Shown here: in pieces, positions 12,194 to 22,471 of the stretch | How the letters are laid out: each line of letters opens with the position of its first letter | Position numbering within the stretch: position 1 is the first letter of the stretch | Source: Haplomitrium mnioides | Taxonomy: Eukaryota > Marchantiophyta > Haplomitriopsida > Calobryales | DNA length: 41,135 bases | NCBI GenBank assembly: GCA_049999725.1 | Contig: JBNGIS010029706.1 | Location: 1 to 41,135, forward strand | Direction: 5' to 3' | The notes under the pieces: generated by a model | Databases searched by the model: none | Seen by the model: the letters and a program-made list of their open reading frames with translations, nothing else | Told to the model about the DNA's origin: nothing | Translations under genes and position numbers: made by a program

Positions 12194-13212
12194 TGTCACT
12201 CCCCTCCTTCAGGACTTAACCTTCACAAGTGCCACTTGGAAGGAAGGGGAGGACAAAAACATGGGAATAAGGTTCTTTTGTGAGATGGTCCCTATCCAGT
12301 TATCACTTTGGGACTTTAAGGAATCCCTCTTTGCCTTACAAGCCCTTCCTCACCTCAACATTCACATTAGTAGCCAATCTGCTCATTCATCTACAATACT
12401 AGAATACACATGCACATAAACCCAAGTATCTATGTGGTAATCTTCAATGTAATTCAGGCGCCCCAAATCTAGACCCGGCCACCTTGTATACACTCCAGAA
12501 GCAGAATGCAATGATCCCTATGTCCCGGAACAATGACAATGGACTTGACTCCCCCTCTCAGGGCTGTTCCAATGTTTGAACAAATAGAATTCTTACCTAC
12601 TTCTAGTCTTAAATGTTTCTTACACAATATAACAGAATTCAAATCTAACAAACACACTCAAACACAATGACAAACATACACACTCACTGCACTTCACCAA
12701 AATCAGAGACCTTGTAGGACCACCAGGATTGATTTCCCTAGCAGATTTCTCCTTTCTTCCTAGTGCATGGCATCCGAATGCTTGCGTTGTTGCCTTTCCT
12801 TGTCTGCGGTCCCTCTCACACGTTGGCGCTCTTTAATCTCTGCCTCGCGTCTCAGATCCTCCTCCCCTTGTCCCCGTTCCTTTCTCACTTCTGAGGTTGC
12901 ATTCCCTACCTCTTGCTAGGGCCTTGATTTCTACATCTCGAGGATACTTACAGGTTCTCTTCTGCTTCCGTCAAAATTTAGTGGTGCCCCCCCCCCCGCC
13001 CCCCTCCCCCACTGGCTGGCTACCACAACTCTCTTCTTTTCTTCCGAAACGATCCTGTTCCACTCCTCGGATCCATGCGATTCGCTCATACTCACTGATT
13101 GGAGTTGATTCGTTGCTTCCGAGGTACTTTAGTACTTACAAGAGAGAGATATCTCCGATGCCACCTCTGATTTAATGAGTTCTTCCTTAGTGCCCCATGT
13201 CACTGGCTGACA
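12194..13212 (-). repeat. 3' LTR (1,019 bp) of the gypsy element
   Basis: On the minus strand it runs from TGTCAGCCAGTGACATG to GGGGAGTGACA (TG...CA). Its first roughly 455 bp (12757-13212) match 17333-17775 and its last roughly 510 bp (12194-12705) match 14969-15490. The 1.8 kb that separates these blocks in the other LTR is absent here. A C-tract with eleven C (12987-12997) and further C runs lies inside the first block. Confidence 0.85.
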
Positions 13213-13226
13213 TAACTCCCCCTTCA
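13213..13226 (-). other. Polypurine tract of the gypsy element
   Basis: The minus strand reads GAAGGGGGAGTTA directly before the TGTCAG start of the 3' LTR. This is the expected position and composition for the plus-strand primer of an LTR retrotransposon, and it fixes the orientation of the element. Confidence 0.8.
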
Positions 13227-14968
13227 AGTGTGAAGCGACCTCGTGAACACCCTTCCCCGTTCATCAATTCCGCTAGTTTCCTCCTCCGCAGTGGTCGTTG
13301 CTTAGCTAATCCAAGGTTGTTGTAGTGCAATTTCACAAACACCCCCACACACTCACACACCCTGGCTACTCACAAAATCATTCTACCTCTGCGCATTCAT
13401 CTCCCTCAATCTCTTCCTTGGATTCCATACAAAAGTTGCACCTCGAGATTCTAGTTTGAGGTGGATACGTGGTCTATGCAACATCATATCTTGCTGCATT
13501 CCTTTTAGGTCTCTGAAACCACCCTCAGACTTGGGATCACTTTGCTGGCCCTTCTCCCCTAGCTTCGGGGTACGCACAACACACCCACAAGGAATAGATG
13601 ATAAAACAAGCACAAACATGGGTACGGTACATAGGGCATGTAAAAGTAAAACTATATACAATGTTGGTGGTGGTGGGGCTGCTTGTAACAATTTTTTCTC
13701 TGATAGCAAGATCATTGGGCTAGCTTAAAGCAAGCTTCTTCTATGGATTGAGATGGTGTTCATCTTCCGATAATTTTGGGTCCTCTCGGCTGCAACTGCT
13801 CATTTCGATTATTGTGCATTCCACCACTTGAGGAGGCCCTAACTTGATGACACTTGGCAGTTGCTCGTTATGACTGCCCCCAACTAGGTACACCAATGTC
13901 AACTCCCCTTTTAGCTTGGGTTCGGGGCTTGACCAACATTGGTCTTCTAGGGGATCCTCCTCTTGCAGGTGATGAGGTCCGGTTGCACCCTCCCCTCCTC
14001 GCTCTAGTTGGGCCCTCCTCTGGTCCCTAACATGTGCACGGATTTCTCTTCTTCTGGTTCCAACTCTTCCGCCTCATCCCAAACGATGCAAGGAGTGAGA
14101 TTATGCACCACTACCAGGGATGCTCTCGTCTCTTTGAGCTCATTTGGATTGGCTTGCAATTGCTGCTCCGGGACATGCTTCAGGTTCGCTTTGTCTACCC
14201 TCTCCTCGTGAGTTACCTCCAAGGTACCAAGCAATTCTCCCTTCACTTCTGGTTGTGTCGGGTGAAACCAGATGGGGTCTTCCACCTCGTATTCAAAATC
14301 ACTCATGGGTGACCACACTTGATTTGTAAGTTTCTTAGCCTTTCACCCCTTCTTGCACTTGCCCCTCTGGTGAGACTTGGATCTTGCTTTGGCCTTATTT
14401 GATAACAATCCTCTGAGGTAGAGGTTTCCTCCTTTATCCGGACTACTTCCTCCTCTCTATACTAGGAATGTATTGCAATTAGATAGTCATACTTCTGCCT
14501 CCATGGTTCTGGGCAGTTGGAAGAAACATGTCCAGGCTGACCACAATTCCAGCATACCATAACGATCATTTTCAGGGGTCTGTTTGCGAAACATCCATCT
14601 GATTGTCCAGCTTGAGAGGTACATATCCTTTTTTTAGATTTGGCTTAATGCTTGCAAGGAGGGCTTGCATTACCTTTATCTTTGAACTCAATTCTGCCAA
14701 GCGAGCTTCTCTTCCCTACTGCAATCGGAGTCACTACCACTTTCCAAGATCGATGCAGAGCTCTTCTCTATTTCCTCATTGCTGCTTGAACTATTAGAAG
14801 AGTATTTTGACACATACCACATACTTAGCCCGTCTTTTACTTCGCGCGCGGTTATGGCTCATTGCCTCAATTGAGGGGAAAACTTTACTCCTTCGAAAGA
14901 TAATAACTTGGCCTCGGGTTGGTGTCAGGTTTCTGCAAACCTTTTGCCCTCCTAGTGCCAAAAATTTA
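13227..14968 (-). pseudogene. Gypsy interior with gag-type zinc knuckle, no pol
   Basis: A CCHC knuckle CWNCGQPGHVSSNC (C-x2-C-x4-H-x4-C) is encoded on the minus strand at 14513-14554. It is preceded by sequence I could not align and followed by an acidic 104-codon open frame (14004-14318) rich in E and P, with no domain I recognise. The remaining sequence to the polypurine tract is proline/serine-rich and broken. A putative primer site reads TTTTTGGCACTAGG on the minus strand (about 14954-14967), next to the 5' LTR. Lack of pol makes this a large derivative in the sense of LARD-type elements. Confidence 0.7.
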
Positions 14969-17775
14969 TAACACTCCTCTCCTTAAGGCCTTAACCTTCA
15001 CAAATGCCACTTGGAAGGAAGGGGAGGACAAAAACATGGGAAAAAGGTTCTTTTGTGAGATGGCCCCTATCCAATTATCACTTTGGAACTTTAAGGAATC
15101 CCTCTTTGCCTTACAAGCCCTTCTTCACCTCAACATTCACATCAGCAGCCAATCTGCTCATTCACCCACCATGCCAGAATACACATGCATATAAACCCAA
15201 GTATCTCTTTGGTAATCTTCAATTTAATTTAAGGGTTCCAAATCTGGACCCTACCATCTTGTATATGCTCCAGAGGCACAATGCAATGACCCTTGTGTCT
15301 CGGAATAATGACAAGGGACTTGACTCCCCCTCTCAGGGTTGTTCCAGCGTCTTAATAAATAGAATTCCTGCCTACTTCTAGTCTTAAATGTTTCTTACAC
15401 ATTATAACAAAATTCAAATCTAACTAACACACTCAAACACAATGACAAACATACACACTCATTGCACTTCACCAAAATCAGAGACCTTGCAGGACTACCA
15501 TGACTGACCTCCTCAGCAAACTCCTCCTTTCTTCCTCAACTTATCACCTCAATCTTCGTTTCATCTCCAACGCACACACCCTTCTTCTAGATGGTTTCTT
15601 AACTTCCCTCGCGAGAAGCCCTGAACTTACTTCTTCAAGCTCAAAAGAGGACTTTTTTAACTTCCACCTTTGGAAGACAATCCTCCCGAGTGCAGGTAGT
15701 TCAATCCAACTCTGAGCCTTGAACAGGTCTTCTCCGTAGTGCGCAGACATTAACGCAGCTACCCTCTTCTCAGCTCCACTTGAAAGATTACCCTAGAGCG
15801 CACTCCGAGCACTTTTGGGTTTGATGCTCTTGCACAGAGGATGCAGAGACAACCCCAAAATCCCACTTGGCAGTCTCTCCAAAATTCTCAATAGACAAGA
15901 TCCCTTTTAAATTTCCCATATTGACTCACCTTCGCTATAGGTTTGCCCGCACAGATGAGTTCACCTAGATCACCCGAGGCTCTAGAACTCCTCGCCCAGC
16001 AATTCTCGGCACCCCTCCAATCCACCTCCACCCCTGCTAGCCCCCTGCACGAATACACTCGCCTCACGTAGATTCTCACTAGAATCCCCTTCTGCCTTAC
16101 CTCGTTGAGTCTTCCTGTCCTGAGATCGCTTGCACATCTCTAGCTTGCTTGCACACCAACCCGATCAAGCTCGAAGCCCGTCAATATATACCCCTTGCTC
16201 TTCCCCCCCTTCTGAATCCTTCTTATTTGAAAAGTTAGTTATTCCCATTAGGCTGGGACCCAGACGTGGCGACACTTCTCCCATCTATTTACAGAATGCT
16301 TCCAAGTACAATGGTCATACGAGGTTGAGTCCGAAGAATCTTGCAGACTGAGATTTTGAAGATTCGCGGGGAACCGGGTCCGAAGAACCCTGCGGAATAG
16401 AGCTCACAAGAATCCCACGGAACCAAGTCCGAAGAACCCCGTGGAACAAAGTTCTGAAAAATCCCACGGAACCCAGAGCATGTTGTTGACTTTTCCTCCA
16501 TTGTTGTCGTCTGACGCCGCATTCAACCTGGAAGTTGGACCGGCACATTGACCTTGTTCCGTAGTTGACCACAAATCCCAATCCAAAGAATCCAATGGAC
16601 AAGGAAGTCTGAAGGATCCCTCAGAATCCTCCAAAAGGCCACGTGTTTGCGGTTGACTTTCTTCCGTGGTCGCCGTCCGACATTGTTTTCAATAGAGAAG
16701 ATGGACTGTCACGCTGACCTTCGTCCGTGGTTGATCTAATGTGACCCAAAGGATGGATCCAATGGGCTCCTCCGAAGCGCCACGCATCCGAGGCCGTGCC
16801 GTCTGATGCCATTTTCAACACGGAAGCTTAACCGCCGCATTGACTTGGTTCCAAAGAATCCAACGGGCTCCTCTGAAGCATTGCGTGTCCACTAAATCTC
16901 CCACACACTTGTGAGTTCGCCACGTTTCCAACGGAGCGCCGTTCGACGCCATTAACAATGGGCAAGCTTGACCGCCACGTTGACCCTAGGTTCCGAAGAA
17001 GACTGCGGACACCCCCACGCTAGTGACATTTCCGCAAAGACCCGTAGACCTCCTGCGCCTGCCACGTCTCTGTTGAAGCCCTTTGACACTCCTGAGGACA
17101 CCACGCTTCCACAAAGACCCACAGACCTCCCGCACCTGCTACGTTTCTGCAAAGATTCGCGGACCTTCTAAAGCCATCACGTTTCCTCAAAAGCCTGATG
17201 AACCGTGAAGGAAGTGGTTGCGGGCCATAGTAGAACCCGTTGACATGTGAGGGATTAGAACTTCCCCCGATCCTTGGCGTAGTCACTACTTACGAAGGCC
17301 CTGGCCCCCTCCTTCCTCTTCCCGACTTCGGCTTCTGGTACGCGACATCCAAATGCTTGCGCTGCTGCATTTCCTTTTCTGCGGTCCCTCTCACATATTG
17401 GCGCTCTTTGATCTTCGCCCCGCGTCTCGGATCCTCCTCCCTTTGTCCTTGTTCCTTCCTGATTTCAGAGGTTGCCCTCCCTTCCTCCTACTAGGGCCTC
17501 GATTCTTGCATCTCGATGATACTTACATGTTCTCTTCCGCTTCCGTGGATATTTAGTGGTGCCCCCCCCCCTCCACTCGCTGGCTACCATAGCTTCCTTC
17601 TCTTCTTCTGAAACAATCCTATTCCAGTCCTCAGATCCATGCGATCTTCTCGTACTCACTGATTGGAGTCGATCCGCTGCTCCGAGGTACTTTAGTACTT
17701 ACAAGAGAGAGATTGTTCCAATGCCACTTTCAATTTAATGAATTCTTCCTTTGTGCCCTATGTCACTGGCTGACA
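14969..17775 (-). repeat. 5' LTR (2,807 bp) of the gypsy element
   Basis: It shares both end blocks with the 3' LTR but holds 1.8 kb of extra GC-rich sequence (about 15490-17333) between them. The extra part includes an approximately 130-bp tandem repeat region. The 5' end on the minus strand is TGTCAGCCAGTGACATAG and the 3' end is AGGAGTGTTA, where the usual CA has changed to TA. A ten-C tract lies at 17562-17571. Either the 3' LTR suffered a deletion or the 5' LTR acquired an insertion. Confidence 0.82.
16480..17175. repeat. Degenerate ~130-bp tandem repeats inside the 5' LTR
   Basis: Four or five imperfect units share the order: a short GTTGAC/GCCACGTTTCC block, a CCGTCYGACGCCATT block, a CAAC.GGAAGCTTGACCGCC block and a GAATCCAAYGGGCTCC block. 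Examples begin near 16487, 16652, 16800 and 16925. A shorter duplication (CGCAAAGACCCGTAGACCTCC near 17032 and CACAAAGACCCACAGACCTCC near 17109) follows. The region is clearly more GC-rich than its surroundings and is full of TCCGAAGAA-like motifs. Short open frames here are by-products of the repeats. Confidence 0.6.
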
Positions 17776-19293
17776 GAAGACAACAATTGATTGCATGCAC
17801 GCATATGACCAATACAATAACACCAATATCATGGCTTGCAATAACTATTGTCACAACTTGTTTTAAGAGAAACAAGAACAAATCTTATACGCGCATAGGA
17901 TTCGCAAACAATAAAAGTGATTCTTGCTATTGTTTTTCTTCACAAAGGCTCTTGATTTAAAGTAACAAAAAAAAAACTTGTTCCAAGGCTAAGGTCATCA
18001 CCAAGAAGCAAATTCAACTTTAGATAAGGTTAAGATTGAAACTTAAAACAATAGACCTTGTGTGAGCATAGACTCTCTTCTCACAACTCAAGTTGCTAAG
18101 AATTATTTGACTCAAATCTTGTTTGTTAAACAACTTAACAAAAAAATATCTTTTGGCTCTAACTTGAGAAAACATAACACCTCTAGAACTAAGCTTTGAG
18201 TCTAGAAAAAAGAGCATGGATTAACCAAAATATCAAAAAAGAATAAAATTTGTTATCTTTGCTAGACTCAAAGACAGATTTTTCTTGCAAAGGGTTTATT
18301 TCCTCACATGTTTCACAAACAACAAATCTATTGCAATTTGGAATTTTTAAATTTGGAAAATTAGTTCTCTAATGTTTTGTAAAACTCGAGAAACTAAGAA
18401 TACAATCGTGATTTTTCTCTTTCAAATAAGTTGTGTAGTAGTCACATACTTCCCATTTTGTAAAATTATTGGGCAAGTTATAAACTTCCTGAGTGGGTAT
18501 TCTCTTGTAGTATCCTTGAACAAAACTATCCATCCACTCACGCACAAAAACTCTTTTAGTAGATAGTTCTCTTTTTCCAAAAATGCCTTTAGGATCTGCG
18601 TTTTTTTAGATTTTGAATCCTTTGGATTCTCTCATTCCCAACTGATAATATTAATTTGAAGGCTCTTCTACAAACAAAGGTACCGTCACGTAGAGTAAAC
18701 CGATTGTCAACATTAGAATATTTTCTTGGTATTTCTCACCACAATGTGATATCTGGATTCTTCATGCTTTTTTGAAAGTACGTTTCTCTCACGGTTTTCA
18801 AAAAATCTGTTTTACACAATGACAAGCAATTATTTCAACAATAAAAAATTATCTTAAATTTAGAAATTGACACTAGATCGAGCTTTTTCTTCACAAAACT
18901 CTCAGCATGATGGACTTTCTACAAAAAAATTCTATGTAAGGTGTTTACCCATTTAGGCTTTGGCCCAGACAAAGAATTCTTATGTTGTGTTGGACGATTC
19001 GATCCGTAGGAAAATCCAGCTATAGGAGATAATTCATCTTGAAGATCTTGATCATCAAGGTAAACACTGTTTGTTATGTCGCAAAATGTTTTTGAGAGAT
19101 GAGGTTCTCTTTGAGGATTGAGAGAACTACACCATTCCAAAACAGAATCTTGATCAATGTCTCGATTACTAGGAAATGTTTTTTGTAACAAAATCAGAAC
19201 CCTTGGCGATAGCTCCAAAGAGATGGTGATTGATTGGGACTCTTTGCTAGAATAGTTTCCCAAACCATTATCTAAAGACTCCTCCAAAAACAT
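17776..19293 (-). pseudogene. Decayed transposase-like gene, N-terminal part
   Basis: A 124-codon serine/leucine-rich frame opens the region on the minus strand (19293-18919, MFLEESLDNGLGNYSSKESQ...). Further down, reading across stops, come TVRETYFQKS near 18780 and DNRFTLRDGTFVCRRAFKLI near 18700-18640, followed by VGNERIQRIQ. A 'y.l....VC..aF...lgv...ri.ri' stretch ahead of the DGMDQ core is, as I recall, characteristic of the transposase-like family whose C-terminal half lies at 10160-12193. The order and strand fit a single gene split by the gypsy insertion. Low-complexity sequence at 17800-18560 may be intron. Confidence 0.55.
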
Positions 19294-19325
19294 TTGGTTT
19301 TTTTCACATTTCCCAATCTACTTGG

Positions 19326-19613
19326 TGTTAAAATTTCAAGCTATCATTGAATAGTTAGCTTAAGTACTAGGGTTAACTAACTCAATGTTTAACCATAGTT
19401 AAGTTAGTGAGCCTAGTATAAATACCCACATAGAGGGATGCACATTAATCACCTTAGTATTTTCTCATGTTTGCATATTGATGCACATGTTTGACTCATT
19501 TGAGTTTTGATATTCACACTTTGGAATTCCTTTCTAAATGCTAGATTCTATTTGTATTGATTCACATTGGACATTGTTCCAATCTTCTATGGATGCCTCT
19601 ATGCATTCCAACA
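19326..19613 (+). repeat. Copia 5' LTR
   Basis: TGTTAAAATTTCAAGC ... CATTCCAACA, 288 bp. The TATA box TATAAATA is at 19417-19424. The sequence matches the 3' LTR at 25117-25404 without length change and also the minus-strand LTR at 8307-8596. Confidence 0.96.
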
Positions 19614-19625
19614 TGGTATTAGAGC
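19614..19625 (+). other. Primer-binding site of the copia element
   Basis: TGGTATTAGAGC starts directly after the LTR. It differs at one base (C to T) from TGGTATCAGAGC, which the truncated minus-strand copy still has. It is complementary to the 3' end of initiator Met-tRNA. Confidence 0.9.
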
Positions 19626-20654
19626 TGATTGCATTTTAGAAGTAAAGTGTGAAATTTTTTGTGAGAATACGGTTGGTACATTTGGCTAGAATTTCAAGAA
19701 AATACAACTATTTCCTTAATGCAGCACGCTTACGTTGGGTGACATTTTGTGACATTTGGCATTAGTATATACATTGGAGTACATTTTTGGTATATTTGGC
19801 GACAAAAAGCACATTTATATTATTATTCAATCTTTTTCTACGTGAGGAGTATTATCACAACATATGGAGCATTCAACATATTCAACACATCTAGTTTGCA
19901 TATTCCTCCTCCGTGGTTCAGTCTATGTTATCCAATCCTTTGCAGAAGCACAACAATCAATTAATGCAATCTGTCCAAGTTACAACAATAGATGATTGTT
20001 GCGATTGAATGAAGATTGAGTTGTAACAGAGTGGTACATGTGATCAAATTCAACAACTGATCGACTTCAACACATAGAGCTGAAGTGGAGCTGCACATAA
20101 ATTAGTTACTGAAGTTCAAGATAAATATATCGCAGAAGAAAAAAGCGGTGCTGACTTGAGAATTGACTGCAGCGGCATCGAAGAAGAAAGAAGAAGAGAA
20201 CACATTGCTGAAGTTTCAAGAAGCATCGCAGCCCTGCAGAAGAGCATCAAAAGCGACGCAGAAGAGCATCGCGCACACATTGCTAAAGTTTTAAGAAGAA
20301 GCGACTTGCGCACAAGAAATGCAGTAGGAGCGCACATTTGCTGAAATTCATCCACGCAGAAGAAAAGCAAAAGAAGTGCAGAAGAATCGACACCCAACAC
20401 AGAGGCGACACAAGCAGAAGAAAAAAAACGCAACATCTTCTAGCGATGCGTGTTTTTTTTGCTAAAGAAAGTGAACTTTGTATTTTTTTTTCTGGTGATA
20501 CATTTTTCGGCATGATTTTTCCAGCGCAACTTTCCGGCATAGATGTTATTGACACTTAATCACCATTTCATCACTCTTATATTCAAATCGACCAACAATT
20601 TTTGAGAAGCTTTAAGAGCTTTTGGTAACTATGCTTTATCACTGCTTCGGTGCT

Positions 20655-20722
20655 ACCCACAGGTATCAAACCCCTGACCTCTTCATTCTCAACTATTGCC
20701 TTAACCATCTAACCAAATAGGA
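20655..20722 (-). other. tRNA-like A-box/B-box segment in copia leader, antisense
   Basis: The minus strand carries TGGTTAGATGGTTAAGGC (complement 20698-20715, A-box-like) and GGTTTGATACC (complement 20662-20672, B-box-like), about 25 bp apart. The spacing is shorter than in a normal tRNA gene. The same arrangement occurs in the second copia leader at 7239-7293, so it belongs to the family and is not a chance match in one copy. A pol III promoter running against the element is possible but unproven. Confidence 0.45.
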
Positions 20723-20938
20723 GTCTTGAGAAATGATGAAAAAGCAATCTTTATATTGAGTTATCAGTTTCACTATTTTGACATTTCGTAGGTCTTCTAC
20801 AACTCTGTTTGAGCTGAAATCTTTTGGAGGAGTTTGTGGAAGCATTTTACATTTCTAGAACGTCTTAAACATTAGTTCAGAGAGTTTTTACAATTTAGTA
20901 TTTTTGAGATTTTATCAAACCTCATAGTTTGAAAAATC

Positions 20939-21835
20939 ATGGGAGACAACATCATTGGGTTGGTGAGTGAAAAGTTAGATAAATACAATAACCAAGCCTG
21001 GAAGTTCAGGATTACAATTTTTTTGATGAACAAGGGCTTATGGGATATCCTCATGGGAGATGAGGAATCACTTAAATTACCGATAAACCCATCAGTAGCC
21101 CAAGTGATGGCAGCTAATGCTTGGACTGAGAAATCCATAAAAGTTATATACTACTCTTCCGCCAGTATGTCAGAAAGTATGCTCATCCATATTCAGCACG
21201 CAAACACCCCAAAAGAAGCATGGGATACACTTTTGAAGTTATATAGTGTAAACACGAATTCCCAAAAAGTGCAATTGAAGCAATAGCTTCATATGATTTC
21301 CAAAGGCAGTCTATCCATAAGTGATTATGCTATCAACATCAAAACCATTGCAGATCAGTTGGCATCTATTGGTAGTCCCGTCGATGATGACGATTTGGTA
21401 GCACGCATCTTAAATGGTCTTGGAAAATGATATTCTCATTTCCGAACATCCATTGCGGTTCGTGAGACTGTACCTAATTTTCAACAACTAGTAGCATTGC
21501 TGGTTCAGTTCAAAAAATTCAGAATCAAAAGCTTTCTACTCACAAAATCGTAGAGGAGCTTCATCGAACAACTCTTCAAGAGGAAGAGGTGGAAGAACTG
21601 GATTCCAGAATAGGAATCAATTCCCAAAGTCTTCACAACAAAAACAGACCTACTTTAGAGGCTAGAATTCATCAAGAGATCAAGGAAGAGCTCAAACCTC
21701 AAGTTTTTCAAGGAATAACCCTACATGCAATTTTTGTGGAAAAATTGGTCATGTTTTCAAAGATTGTTACAAAAGACAATCTCAAGGCAGAGAACAACAA
21801 ACTCACTATGCATCTTCTACTCAAAGTACAGGTAG
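20939..21835 (+). pseudogene. Copia gag, broken
   Basis: Begins MGDNIIGLVSEKLDKYNNQA and continues with the copia gag blocks WDILMGDEES, HIQHANTPKEAWDTL and YAINIKTIADQLASIG. An in-frame TAG at 21283-21285 and a TGA at 21428-21430 (GLGK-stop-YSHF) interrupt it, and the frame shifts before the zinc knuckle CNFCGKIGHVFKDC (21726-21767, C-x2-C-x4-H-x4-C). Confidence 0.9.
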
Positions 21836-21836
21836 T

Positions 21837-22361
21837 ATGTTTACAGCCCAAAAAATTATGAGTTCAAAAAAACACTCAAATCTATCACAAGAAGAATCAC
21901 AACTATGGTTTCTTGATTCGGGAGCTACTAACCACATGACTAGCCATAGAGAATGGTTCTACACCATGGAGCAAATGCAACAACCTGGTTATGTTGCAAT
22001 AGGTGATGACTTTGTACACCCTATAGAGCATATTGCAGATGTATCCTTACTTGTTGAGAATGGAGATCCCAAGTTTCTCACAAATGTCTTACATGTATCC
22101 GAAATCGCCAAAAATTTGGTTTCGGTGGGTCAAATTGTGGACCAGGGATACCAAGTGAAGTTTAATGCCCATGGAGTATTTGTTGAGGATGTGAAGGACG
22201 ATTATAAGGTCAGGATGAGAGGAGAGAAAGTTGGAAGATTGTTTACATTCAATGTAAACATTCACGAAACAAAATCGGCATATATTGCTCATGGGAAAGG
22301 TCTAGTTTCAGATCTGGATATTTGGCACATAGAGTTGACCACATACACTTCCAGAGATTGA
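21837..22361 (+). pseudogene. Copia protease and pre-integrase region
   Basis: This frame contains the aspartic protease signature WFLDSGATNHMT (active DSGA at 21915-21926), then a beta-rich stretch (VLHVSEIAKNLVSVGQ) and the start of the GAG-pre-integrase domain (DIWHIEL). The expected LGH..F..L histidine block follows in another frame because of a small deletion at about 22334. Translation of the original frame ends at 22361. The remaining HHCC zinc-binding part is replaced by a hairpin-forming sequence at 22397-22471. Confidence 0.9.
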
Positions 22362-22396
22362 AGTAATGAGGTTTCTTACTTCAACCTCGTGTTTTC

Positions 22397-22471
22397 TTAC
22401 TTCAACCTCATGTTCCAGACTACCTCAAATTTTACAAATTTGAGGTTGTCTAGAACATGAGGTTGAAGTAA
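22397..22471. repeat. 75-bp near-perfect inverted repeat inside copia integrase
   Basis: Two 36-bp arms around a 3-base loop (TAC). The left arm starts TTACTTCAACCTCATG and the right arm ends CATGAGGTTGAAGTAA, with two mismatches between arms. An extra copy of the left-arm start, TTTCTTACTTCAACCTCGTG, lies immediately upstream, giving a 21-bp tandem duplication. Part of the right arm is the complement of the downstream element sequence ACAACCTCAAATTT at 22510-22523. This points to template switching during DNA synthesis. It replaces coding sequence that other copia elements have here. Confidence 0.9.

Larger units (their letters stand above)
12194..17775 (-). mobile_element. Complete non-autonomous gypsy LTR element, minus strand
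   Basis: Two LTR copies in the same orientation (14969-17775 as 5' LTR, 12194-13212 as 3' LTR) flank a 1.76-kb interior with a gag-type zinc knuckle. There is a plausible primer site next to the 5' LTR and a polypurine tract next to the 3' LTR. Flanking pentamers are GGAGA (12189-12193) and GAAGA (17776-17780), a five-base target duplication with one mismatch. No protease, reverse transcriptase or integrase was found, so the element would need proteins from a relative. It sits inside the minus-strand transposase-like gene, whose two halves lie on either side. Confidence 0.82.

Noticed and set aside
12987-12997. C-tract as a functional G-quadruplex or i-motif
   Set aside because: Only homopolymer runs in an LTR, variable between the two LTR copies; no supporting structure or position.
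14004-14329. Overlapping plus-strand frames in the gypsy interior
   Set aside because: They oppose the strand that carries the zinc knuckle, the primer site and the polypurine tract.
20655-20722. Functional tRNA gene
   Set aside because: A/B-box-like parts exist, but the spacing is too short and acceptor, anticodon and T arms do not close.
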